A stretch of 64,000 nucleotides of DNA from Ginsengibacter hankyongi (GTDB lineage: Bacteria > Bacteroidota > Bacteroidia > Chitinophagales > Chitinophagaceae). The translations under genes were made by a program, and so were the position numbers. Position 1 is the stretch's first letter, and every line of letters starts with the position of its first letter. The stretch spans positions 1 through 64,000 of the forward strand of contig NZ_VYQF01000013.1 in NCBI RefSeq assembly GCF_008710285.1, written 5' to 3'. Positions 24,017-32,046 of this stretch are shown one piece after another. A model generated the notes under the pieces. The model had not been told where the DNA came from. It worked only from the letters and a program-made list of their open reading frames with translations, and ran no database searches.

Positions 24017-25993
24017 ATGAAACAACTGCTGATAGTTATTGTGTCATTAATAACTTCCCCCCTGCTGTTTGCACAAAAAGAATTACCCAAATTTGGCAAT
24101 ATCGATAAAGCTGATCTTTTGCTTAAAGAATGTGATTTCGATAAAGATGCCGCTGCGTATAAACTGATAGATTACGGCGACGTACGCTATGTAAGAGGAA
24201 AAGATCTTTTTAAGATAGAAACACAGCGAAGAATTCGTATAAAAATTTTAAAAGACAAAGGACTTGACCTTGCCAACATTAAAATAAAATTTTATAGTAA
24301 GCAGGGTTATGAAAATATATCCAATATTTCGGGAGTTACGTACAATATTGATAACTCAGGAAATGTAGTTACTACCAAACTTGATAAATCATCAATTTTT
24401 AAAAAGCCGGTAGATAAAAAATTTTCAGAAGTAGCTTTCACATTGCCCGATGTAAAAGTGGGAAGTGTTATTGAATATAAATATACAGATGATAAAGAAT
24501 CCATCGAAAACCTTTCTGACTGGTATTTCCAAGATGATATTCCCACGAGATTGAGTATGTATAGAATTTTGGTGCCGTCTATTTTCAGGTTTGTTAATGA
24601 AGTTATGGCTTACCAAAAAGTAGAACAGTCCAGTGATAATGTAAACGAAAACATGGCTTTACCTAACGGAAGTATTTTTAACTATACTTCTGCTGAGCAC
24701 ACTTATATTGTACAAAACGTTCCTGCATTAACGGATGAGCCGTATATGGGTGCTGCAAAAGATTATTTACAGCGGGTTGTTTTCCAGTTGTCTCAAATAA
24801 TTTATGCGGACGGCGAAGTAACAGAAGTTATGTCATCGTGGCCAAAGCTTACTAAAGATCTTCTCCAGGAAGAAGACTTCGGCCTGCAGCTGAAAAAAAA
24901 TATTCCGCATACCGGAACGCTTGACGATAGTTTGAAGCTTTTAAAAACTGAACAGGAAAAAATTGTTTTCATTTATGATTATGTGCAGCGCAACATGAAC
25001 TGGAATGGTTCCGAAAGTATCTATTCTTACGATGGCATACGTTCTGCATGGGATAAAAAATCGGGCAGCAACTGCGAAATTAATTTTGTTTTAATTGATC
25101 TTTTAAGAGATGCCGGCCTCAAGGCATACCCGTTGCTGGTAAGCACCAAAGATAATGGAAGCGTTAATACGTTATACCCGTTCCTCCAGCAATTTAATAA
25201 TACGATGGCTTGCGTAGTTACAGAAAATAAAACCTACATTTTAAACGCGGCCGATAAATACAATCCCGCATACCTCATTCCTTACGATGTTGTAAATAAC
25301 CAGGCCTTTATTGTAGATGCAGATAACGGCGGATGGATTACGTTAACGGATGATAAAGACAAGTACATGAACCTGGTTTCCATTTTTTCTGAAATTACTC
25401 CCGATGGATTAATGAAAGGGAATGCAACCATTTATAGTTCCGGGTACAGTAAAAATCCACGGGTAAAGAAATGGAAAGAGGACAGGTCTTCTTTCAACGA
25501 TTATTTTCTAAAGTCATTTACCGGGGTAAAAGTTGATACACTTGAAGTGTACAATGAAGATGTGGACACCTTACCGCTCGAGCAAAAACTAAAGTTTTCA
25601 TTGCCGGTAAATACTTCGGGTGACTATGAATATTTTCCCTTAAATCTTTTCCAGGGGCTGGAAAAAAATCCTTTTATAGCCGACCAAAGGCATACCGATA
25701 TTGATTTTGGATACAAGCAAACGTACCAGGTTGTGGGTAAGATTTATATTCCCGACGGCTATCAATTTGATGCGCTTCCAAAAAATATAAAGATGATAAT
25801 GCCCGATACGAGTATTGTTTTTACCCGGCTGATGCAGGCTGATAGCGCTAGCGTTGATCTTAGAATCAGGCTTGAGTTTAAAAAGCCGGTGTACGTTGCG
25901 GGAGATTACCCGTTGTTCCAGGAGTTTTATAAAAAACTATTCGCCACATTAAATGAACAGGTCGTTATTAAAAAGAAAAAAGCAACACCCTAA
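24017..25993 (+). CDS. DUF3857 and transglutaminase-like protein (degenerate active site)
   Basis: This secreted 658-residue protein begins with a signal peptide (MKQLLIVIVSLITSPLLFAQ). A DUF3857 beta-domain fills about residues 50-240. A transglutaminase-like core follows at about 300-420: the Cys-containing helix GSNCEINFVLIDLLRDAGLKAYPLL is present, but the position where the catalytic His belongs reads FNNTMACV and the Asp position reads LNAAD. So the triad looks lost. The C-terminal 200 residues form further beta domains. It overlaps the next, related gene by one base (TAATG at 25991-25995). It probably acts in the periplasm or at the outer membrane. Confidence 0.85.
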   Translation: MKQLLIVIVSLITSPLLFAQKELPKFGNIDKADLLLKECDFDKDAAAYKLIDYGDVRYVRGKDLFKIETQRRIRIKILKDKGLDLANIKIKFYSKQGYENISNISGVTYNIDNSGNVVTTKLDKSSIFKKPVDKKFSEVAFTLPDVKVGSVIEYKYTDDKESIENLSDWYFQDDIPTRLSMYRILVPSIFRFVNEVMAYQKVEQSSDNVNENMALPNGSIFNYTSAEHTYIVQNVPALTDEPYMGAAKDYLQRVVFQLSQIIYADGEVTEVMSSWPKLTKDLLQEEDFGLQLKKNIPHTGTLDDSLKLLKTEQEKIVFIYDYVQRNMNWNGSESIYSYDGIRSAWDKKSGSNCEINFVLIDLLRDAGLKAYPLLVSTKDNGSVNTLYPFLQQFNNTMACVVTENKTYILNAADKYNPAYLIPYDVVNNQAFIVDADNGGWITLTDDKDKYMNLVSIFSEITPDGLMKGNATIYSSGYSKNPRVKKWKEDRSSFNDYFLKSFTGVKVDTLEVYNEDVDTLPLEQKLKFSLPVNTSGDYEYFPLNLFQGLEKNPFIADQRHTDIDFGYKQTYQVVGKIYIPDGYQFDALPKNIKMIMPDTSIVFTRLMQADSASVDLRIRLEFKKPVYVAGDYPLFQEFYKKLFATLNEQVVIKKKKATP

Positions 25994-27888
25994 TGAAAAA
26001 AATATTTATAGCTCTTACGACCAATATAATAGTCATTGCGGGCTTTTCGCAGGTGAATGTGCTGGATGCTTCGACTATTCCAGCCGCATTAAAAACGGAT
26101 GCGCATAGTGTAAAACGGGAAGAAAAAATAGAGTTTGACGTGAAGGACGTTGATGCCGCAAGACTTAGCGTGCACCAGGTTTATACAGTATTGGACGCAC
26201 AAGGCGAAGACCTGCTTTTGTTTCATGAATATTCAACAGCCTTTAGGAAACTTGATGACGCGGAAATAAAAGTATACGACGCCACCGGCAAATTCGTAAA
26301 TAAATATAAGCTGAAAGAAATGCACGCGGAGGCCGTGGGTGAAGGTTTAGTGGAAGATGGAAAGGTTTATTACTTCAGGGTGGCAGCCCCATCTTATCCA
26401 ATTACCGTTCAGTATGACTATGAAGTGAAATATAAGGGTACCTTAAATTATCCTGATTATAACATTGAAGAATCCGGGCAGTCGGTAGAAAGTTCAAGCT
26501 ATACAGCCACCGTGCCTGCTGATCTTGATCTCAGGTTTAAGGCATGTAACACAAAACTAACGCCGGCCGTAAACGCAGTTGGAAAAAATAAAATTTATCG
26601 CTGGGAAGTTAAGGAACTGGCAAGTGTTCCATTAGAAGAAGGAACTGCAAATGATTACAGCGTTTACCCCCGGATATTAATGGCTCCTACTAAATTTTCA
26701 ATGGATGGCAATGACGGCGATTTAACAAGCTGGAAGAGTTTTGGAAGCTGGTATTATAATCTCTGCAAGGATGTGGTGAACCTCCCCGAGGAAACCAGGA
26801 ACAGGCTTAAAGAGATGGTAAAAAATGCCGCCACTGATAAAGAAAAAATCTATATCATTTATAAATACCTGCAGTCGAATTTCAGGTATGTAAGTATACA
26901 ACTGGGCATTGGCGGTTATAAGCCCTTTGATGCAGCTTTTGTGAACGAGAAAAAATATGGTGATTGCAAGGCTTTGAGCAACTATGCAAAAGCCTGCCTG
27001 GAAGCAGTTGGAATCAATAGTTATTATGCGATTATAAATTGCGAATACGACAGCCCGCCTGTAGATCCGTCCTTTCCTCAAAATGACTTCAACCATGTAA
27101 TACTTTGCGTGCCTTCGCAAAAAGATACCACCTGGCTGGAGTGTACCAGCAACACCAGTGATTTTGGAGTGCTGGGAAGTTTTACTGAAAACCGCAATGC
27201 CTTATTGATAACGCCTTCCGGTGGCGTATTAGTTTCAACGCCGCGCAGCAGGGCTTCTGAAAATATATTTACCTGTACTACAAAAGTGGCGCTCAAGGAA
27301 GATGCGTCAGGGGAAAGTGAAAGCGATATCAAAACGTCCGGCGAGTTCAAGCAGGAATTAATTCATTATGTAATGAATGAAAAAAAAGACGATCAGAAAA
27401 AATACCTGGTGAGTTATCTTGGTTTTATACAGCCTGATGATTTTGAATTTACCGAAGATGCTAAAAAAGATTCTGCGGAAACTGCTTTCAAATTTTATAT
27501 CGAAAAAATTCCTGAGTTTACAGCCGGTACCAAGATGTTTCTTAATCCCCGTATTTATAAAATATGGCATGCAAAACTTCCTGCAGATGATAAGCGGCTG
27601 CATGATTATTATTTCGAGTACCCGTTTACGAAGGTTGATACCACGGTATACCAGTTGCCAGCAAATTATACGGTTGAAAATTTACCCAGACCCCGTGATG
27701 ATAAATTTGAATATGGTTCGTTCAAAACAAATTATACATACGATGAAAAAGACAATACGGTAACTACAGTTGCTACGTTGTCCCTTTCAAAGAATGTAAT
27801 TCCTGCCGATAAATATTTATCAACCCGCAAGTTTTTCAGTAATGTTATTGATGAATACACCGAGAAGATTATTATAAAAAGTAAATAG
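25993..27888 (+). CDS. DUF3857 and transglutaminase-like protein
   Basis: This 631-residue paralogue of the preceding protein starts with a signal peptide (MKKIFIALTTNIIVIAGFSQ). The order is the same: DUF3857 at about 45-225, transglutaminase-like core at about 270-400, then a C-terminal beta region. Here the Cys is in KKYGDCKALSNYAKACLEAVGINSYYAII and the His is intact in DFNHVILCV. The third position reads WLECTS, Glu rather than Asp. It could therefore still be active as a cysteine protease or amide-bond enzyme. The start overlaps the previous stop by one base, so the pair is translationally coupled and probably works together. Confidence 0.87.
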   Translation: MKKIFIALTTNIIVIAGFSQVNVLDASTIPAALKTDAHSVKREEKIEFDVKDVDAARLSVHQVYTVLDAQGEDLLLFHEYSTAFRKLDDAEIKVYDATGKFVNKYKLKEMHAEAVGEGLVEDGKVYYFRVAAPSYPITVQYDYEVKYKGTLNYPDYNIEESGQSVESSSYTATVPADLDLRFKACNTKLTPAVNAVGKNKIYRWEVKELASVPLEEGTANDYSVYPRILMAPTKFSMDGNDGDLTSWKSFGSWYYNLCKDVVNLPEETRNRLKEMVKNAATDKEKIYIIYKYLQSNFRYVSIQLGIGGYKPFDAAFVNEKKYGDCKALSNYAKACLEAVGINSYYAIINCEYDSPPVDPSFPQNDFNHVILCVPSQKDTTWLECTSNTSDFGVLGSFTENRNALLITPSGGVLVSTPRSRASENIFTCTTKVALKEDASGESESDIKTSGEFKQELIHYVMNEKKDDQKKYLVSYLGFIQPDDFEFTEDAKKDSAETAFKFYIEKIPEFTAGTKMFLNPRIYKIWHAKLPADDKRLHDYYFEYPFTKVDTTVYQLPANYTVENLPRPRDDKFEYGSFKTNYTYDEKDNTVTTVATLSLSKNVIPADKYLSTRKFFSNVIDEYTEKIIIKSK

Positions 27889-28131
27889 GTTACGGGTAAT
27901 ATGCGGGACTATTGAAATCAGGGAAGCTTTCAGTGCTCCTGTATTGAAATACTAACTCTCAATCGTAAACGCAGTTCACTACACTTCACACTGTAGAAAT
28001 CCTTCTCTCAACTCAAATTCCATAGTTTACAAAACATCTGGCCCCGGTTCCGTACAACATGGGACTCCATCGGAGGCTCTTTACTGTCAACGCTTACTGA
28101 AAATCATATTTTTTGGAATTTACCGGGAAGG

Positions 28132-28151
28132 TTTTTGTAATATTACAAAAA
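28132..28151. promoter_or_regulatory. perfect 20-base palindrome upstream of the DUF3052 gene
   Basis: TTTTTGTAAT is followed without a spacer by its exact complement. It ends seven bases before the ATG at 28159. It could be an operator for a dimeric repressor or a chance A/T-rich match. The rest of the 270-base gap 27889-28158 shows nothing recognisable. Confidence 0.4.
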
Positions 28152-28158
28152 ATAGCAC

Positions 28159-28578
28159 ATGCAAAGCACTGGCTATTCTGGAACGCCACTCGCAAAAAAG
28201 TTAGGCATTAAAGAAGGATTTATAATGAGGCTGATATATGAACCTTCCAACTATTTTACACTATTTACTGACATGCCCCAAGATGTGAATTTTACAAACG
28301 ATAAAAAAATTCTTAAAAATTGTATTCATTATTTTACTAAAGAATTAAAAGACCTGGATAAAGAGATGAGCGGGTTAAGAAATGAAATTTTGCCCGATGG
28401 CATGATTTGGATTTCATGGCCGAAGAAATCATCTAAATTAAAAACTAACATTACTGAAAACGACATCAGGAATATTGCATTAGCCAATGGACTTGTAGAT
28501 ATAAAAGTATGCGCAATTGATGAAACCTGGTCGGGGCTTAAGTTAGTGATCCCCTTAAAAGACAGGAAAAATAAATAA
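28159..28578 (+). CDS. DUF3052 family protein
   Basis: This 139-residue cytosolic protein matches the DUF3052 family. The first block is GYSGTPLAKKLGIKEGFIMRLIYEPSNYF (residues 5-33), the usual opening. Then comes DMPQDVNF, and then LPDGMIWISWPKKSSKLKTNITENDIRNIALANGLVDIKVCAIDETWSGLKLV, the most conserved part, with the Trp-Pro-Lys and the closing Asp-Glu-x-Trp-Ser-Gly-Leu. The family has no known function. The gene stands alone after a possible operator palindrome and before a minisatellite. Confidence 0.85.
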   Translation: MQSTGYSGTPLAKKLGIKEGFIMRLIYEPSNYFTLFTDMPQDVNFTNDKKILKNCIHYFTKELKDLDKEMSGLRNEILPDGMIWISWPKKSSKLKTNITENDIRNIALANGLVDIKVCAIDETWSGLKLVIPLKDRKNK

Positions 28579-28672
28579 TGCCCCTGTATGGCGCAATAAT
28601 GAAGCGTTGAAATCCACGACGTTATAAAAAATGCTACCCGGCAATTTTATTAAGTATTAACTGCTTTTGCAT

Positions 28673-28882
28673 CGACCGCGGAAAATTTCTCCCCGACCGC
28701 TAAATATTTTGCATCGACCGCACGTAATTTTTCTTCGACCGCACAACATTTTGCTTCAACCGCATGACATTTCTTTTCGACCGCAAGAGATGTTTGGCCA
28801 ACCGCAAGGGATTTCGGTTTAACCGAAAGAGGTTTTGCTTCGACCGCGAAAGGTTTTGTTTTGACCGCACGAGGATTTATGC
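28673..28882. repeat. ten-unit 21-bp minisatellite
   Basis: Ten units of exactly 21 bases start at 28673, each opening with CGACCGC or a one-base variant (CAACCGC, TAACCGA, TGACCGC), followed by a partial unit at 28883. Units differ by several bases in the second half, so the array is old. Because 21 is a multiple of three, it is open on both strands. On the minus strand, 28650-28901 encodes 83 residues with a seven-residue repeat of the form AV(E/D)AKxx; on the plus strand an FDRKRxC-like repeat is open. The C-to-T changes in CGACCGC are silent in the minus frame. I do not call a gene here. The 422-base gap 28579-29000 holds nothing else. Confidence 0.9.
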
Positions 28883-29000
28883 CGACTGGATGAACCAACA
28901 TTCCGACCCCTCTCCCATTTATTTCATCATTTTTTCTTTTTGGCTCTTTCGTTTTGGCTTGTATATTTCCAGGCCGAAGAATTAATTATTCAGATGAATG

Positions 29001-31550
29001 TTACCACTCACTAATCACTTTCTTCCTTTTACTAAAACGCATGGAGTTAACTGCCGAGCCTAATAAACCGTCGAAGCCTATACGATATGTAAAGTTGGGT
29101 TTATAGCCGTTTTGAAATCCTGCAACTACATCGAATCTTAAAAACTTAAAGATATTTTCAAGGCCGGCAAAAGCTTCCGCGTATGTAACATCGGGGTTTA
29201 TGTAAAGTGCATTGGTGCCATAAACTAAATTCCAGTTGAGCGTCTTCAAAACGGGAATTTTATTGGTAAGCAATCCATTCAGGTGATGCTCAAAATGTAA
29301 TTCAGAATAAAAAGAAGAAGTATTACTAAATTGATAATACGATGCCAGCTGAAATGTTTGCACATACTCTTTGGCAATATGCGAAACGTTTCCATAAAAA
29401 TGCTGGTAGTCCTGTACGTAAACGGATTTGTTGTTCAGGAATCCACCGACCACTAATTTGTATTTTATAACACCTGCCAGTTTTAAATTGGCATTATCTG
29501 AAATATCCAGCGACCATTTGTCATAATCAACATCGCTGCCCAGGATATTCTTAAATCCTTTCGTGTAATCTATGGTAAAGGTTGGATACCTGGACCCGAT
29601 AGCAACTTTCGAATTGGGAAACTCAATATATTTTTGCCCGGGCTTAATACTAAATGCAGCGTGCAATAACACAGCCTGGTGTCGGGTGAATTGTGATGAT
29701 AAAATTTCTACCGGGTAATTGGGCTTCAGCCTGTATTGATATTTATCGTTAAAAATATAACTGGTTGTATTATCAAGAGGCATCCGGTCTTCATATTCTC
29801 CTTCAATTAAAAACCTGGCGCCGCTTTCAAATAATTTAGAGAAGCCGGCTTTCCCGAAATAGTTTTCATATATTTTCATTTCATTGCGTCCATACAGTAA
29901 CGTGCCTATGGTGTTGCCTAATCCATCCAATGTACTTTCTTTAAAAAACTGGCTCACCCGCTTTCCGCCGGCGATATAAAACGATTGCCTTTTTAATTTT
30001 TTATCATTATCAAAGTCTCTTGTTCTGAAATTGAGTCCTGCCCATGCATTGAAATGATGGTTATTAAATCCATAACGTATATCGCCTAGAAAACTTATTC
30101 GTGTGTTCCACTGTTTTACCAGTTTGGAAATAGTAAAGGACGGATTAATAGCAACACCTTCTACGGTATTATACTGCAACACTTTTAATAACGGATCAAC
30201 TTCGTACCGGTAAGTGTTGGTTTTACTATAATGAGTTCTGTTTACGCCTGTCCAGAGTATTTCTGTAAACTTTACTTTGCCTTGTTTCTTTTTGAGTGAA
30301 TCAATATTTTGGTAAGCCGAATCTTTTCTTATTTCATAGATACTGTCTTTAATGTTGTAATCCTTTATTTCCTCTGGCTCAAGCGGCACAGGCCTTATGC
30401 TATCCCAATAGGCTTTGGTTTTTTTATTTGCTGCGCTATCATATTTTATAACTACCCGGTTAAAAAAGTTCTTTGGGAAATTTGGTTCAAGATTATATTT
30501 TGAATACACGTTTACGAAATCGCCAACTGCGTCTATGCCTAACTGTTTGAAATTAAAGTGCAGTACCTGGTTTTTTACACGCCATACATCATTGCTTACG
30601 GGAACAAATATTTGCGAGATTTCCAGTGAATCCAGGACTTCGAGCTGTGATTCTTTTGTAAGCAGGAGATCGCAATTATAAATGCGCCAATCATCTTCAG
30701 CAATATTTATTATTCCTGAAAAAAGGGGCTCGTAAATTCTTTTGGGTATAACTTTTATCGTGTTAATTTGTTTTCCATCTTCAAAAAAACTGCCGAGCAG
30801 CCGGTAATAGTAATAGTTTAAAGCACCATCTGCAATGGGTGATATAAAGCCACGCGGATTTAGTTGTGCGTCAAAGATGTTTACATTGTTATTATAAAAA
30901 CTAATGGTTACGGGGAAGTTAAATCCAAAGCCATTACTGCCGCTCTCGCGGCCGGAAATGACTTCCAGTTTGCTTTTACCGGGCTGTTGCTTCGATATTT
31001 TTGTAACGGATTCCGAAAGGTAGATAATTCCCTTTCCCGAAGAGTCGAGGGCCATATCGTTCCTGTCCTGTTGAGGAATTTTTTTACCTAAAACTTTTTC
31101 CGGAAGCTTTCTTAATTTCATGATGCCTTTTATATAAACTTCTGCCTGGTATGCTTTCACCTGCTTTTCATAGAAGGGACGTTTCTTTATAGCCTGCCTT
31201 ATAATTTCGTACGCAGGGTCTTCGCCATCTCTGTTTATAACTATTGGTTTTAGGGTGAGCGTTTGAACGGTGAGATTAAAATTTACCACCATGTTTGTTG
31301 ATGATACCGTCACACTTCTCTCCTGTGAAGCGTAGCCAATATAATGACACACTAACGTATAGCGGCCGGGTTGTAAAGTGAAACTGAAATACCCTTCGTT
31401 ATTGGCAGTAACTCCTTGAGTAGTTCCTTTGATAAGGATAGAGGCAAACGGTAAAATGTTTCCCTTATCGTCAAATACTTTGCCTTCAATTTTTTGTGCC
31501 GATACAGAAACCAGGTGTAAGCAAAACAGTAGCAATAAAAAAAATTTCAT
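29001..31550 (-). CDS. DUF5686 family outer-membrane protein with carboxypeptidase-regulatory-like domain
   Basis: This 849-residue protein has a signal peptide (MKFFLLLLFCLHLVSVSAQ). A CarboxypepD_reg-like beta-sandwich follows at about 20-105 (IEGKVFDDKGNILPFASILIKGTTQGVTANNEGYFSF). The large remainder is DUF5686, entered at DPAYEIIRQAIKKRPFYEKQVKAYQAEVYIKG. The C-terminal 350 residues have many alternating strands with aromatic ends and finish in a strand, as in outer-membrane barrels. Function is not established; the regulatory domain is shared with SusC/TonB receptors. It is monocistronic, 50 bases downstream of a small membrane-protein gene on the same strand. Confidence 0.88.
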   Translation of the reverse strand: MKFFLLLLFCLHLVSVSAQKIEGKVFDDKGNILPFASILIKGTTQGVTANNEGYFSFTLQPGRYTLVCHYIGYASQERSVTVSSTNMVVNFNLTVQTLTLKPIVINRDGEDPAYEIIRQAIKKRPFYEKQVKAYQAEVYIKGIMKLRKLPEKVLGKKIPQQDRNDMALDSSGKGIIYLSESVTKISKQQPGKSKLEVISGRESGSNGFGFNFPVTISFYNNNVNIFDAQLNPRGFISPIADGALNYYYYRLLGSFFEDGKQINTIKVIPKRIYEPLFSGIINIAEDDWRIYNCDLLLTKESQLEVLDSLEISQIFVPVSNDVWRVKNQVLHFNFKQLGIDAVGDFVNVYSKYNLEPNFPKNFFNRVVIKYDSAANKKTKAYWDSIRPVPLEPEEIKDYNIKDSIYEIRKDSAYQNIDSLKKKQGKVKFTEILWTGVNRTHYSKTNTYRYEVDPLLKVLQYNTVEGVAINPSFTISKLVKQWNTRISFLGDIRYGFNNHHFNAWAGLNFRTRDFDNDKKLKRQSFYIAGGKRVSQFFKESTLDGLGNTIGTLLYGRNEMKIYENYFGKAGFSKLFESGARFLIEGEYEDRMPLDNTTSYIFNDKYQYRLKPNYPVEILSSQFTRHQAVLLHAAFSIKPGQKYIEFPNSKVAIGSRYPTFTIDYTKGFKNILGSDVDYDKWSLDISDNANLKLAGVIKYKLVVGGFLNNKSVYVQDYQHFYGNVSHIAKEYVQTFQLASYYQFSNTSSFYSELHFEHHLNGLLTNKIPVLKTLNWNLVYGTNALYINPDVTYAEAFAGLENIFKFLRFDVVAGFQNGYKPNFTYRIGFDGLLGSAVNSMRFSKRKKVISEW

Positions 31551-31599
31551 AGAGTTAAATTACTTAAAGGAGAAGTAAGACGTAAATCAGGTTAATATT

Positions 31600-31962
31600 T
31601 TACTTACGGCTTTGAGCAAATCCCGAAGGGCGGATGTAACCCGCGGTGAGTGCTGCAAACCCGCCTACCAAGGCACCTATCAGGGCGGTGACTATTATTA
31701 GCAAGAACGGGTTATCTACTTTAAAAATTAACAGGGATACACGGTGAGCAAGAATATGATCATTGTTGGTACTGATCCAAAAGCTGAGACTCCCCCACAA
31801 TAAAAACAATGCAATAAAGCCACTAATAAAAGATACTAACGGTGCCTGGGGAATAAGTGCAGCAACTAAAAATGCTACAACAGCAATGCTCCACCATGGA
31901 AAAAACAGGCAGGCGCAAAAGCTAAGTAAAGCAGTAAGTATTATGGAGACGATAAATTTCAT
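31600..31962 (-). CDS. small membrane protein, unknown function
   Basis: This 120-residue protein has three or four hydrophobic spans, at about residues 4-20, 23-42, 44-64 and 85-108. It contains no family motif that I recognise. The short Gly/Ala-rich last span (LIIVTALIGALVGGFAALTAGYI) suggests tight helix packing. It could be an inner-membrane protein co-transcribed with the DUF5686 gene 49 bases downstream. I cannot assign a function. Confidence 0.65.
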   Translation of the reverse strand: MKFIVSIILTALLSFCACLFFPWWSIAVVAFLVAALIPQAPLVSFISGFIALFLLWGSLSFWISTNNDHILAHRVSLLIFKVDNPFLLIIVTALIGALVGGFAALTAGYIRPSGFAQSRK

Positions 31963-32046
31963 ACTTTATTTATTATAGAAATTAAAATGAATTACACGAA
32001 TTGGATTATACATTCAAACCAGTTAACTTGTTAACTAATTAACCAC

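Noticed and set aside
28764-28985. Plus-strand frame with FDRKR repeats over the minisatellite
   Set aside because: It is open only because 21 is a multiple of three. Variation in the conserved block is non-silent in this frame and no family is recognisable.
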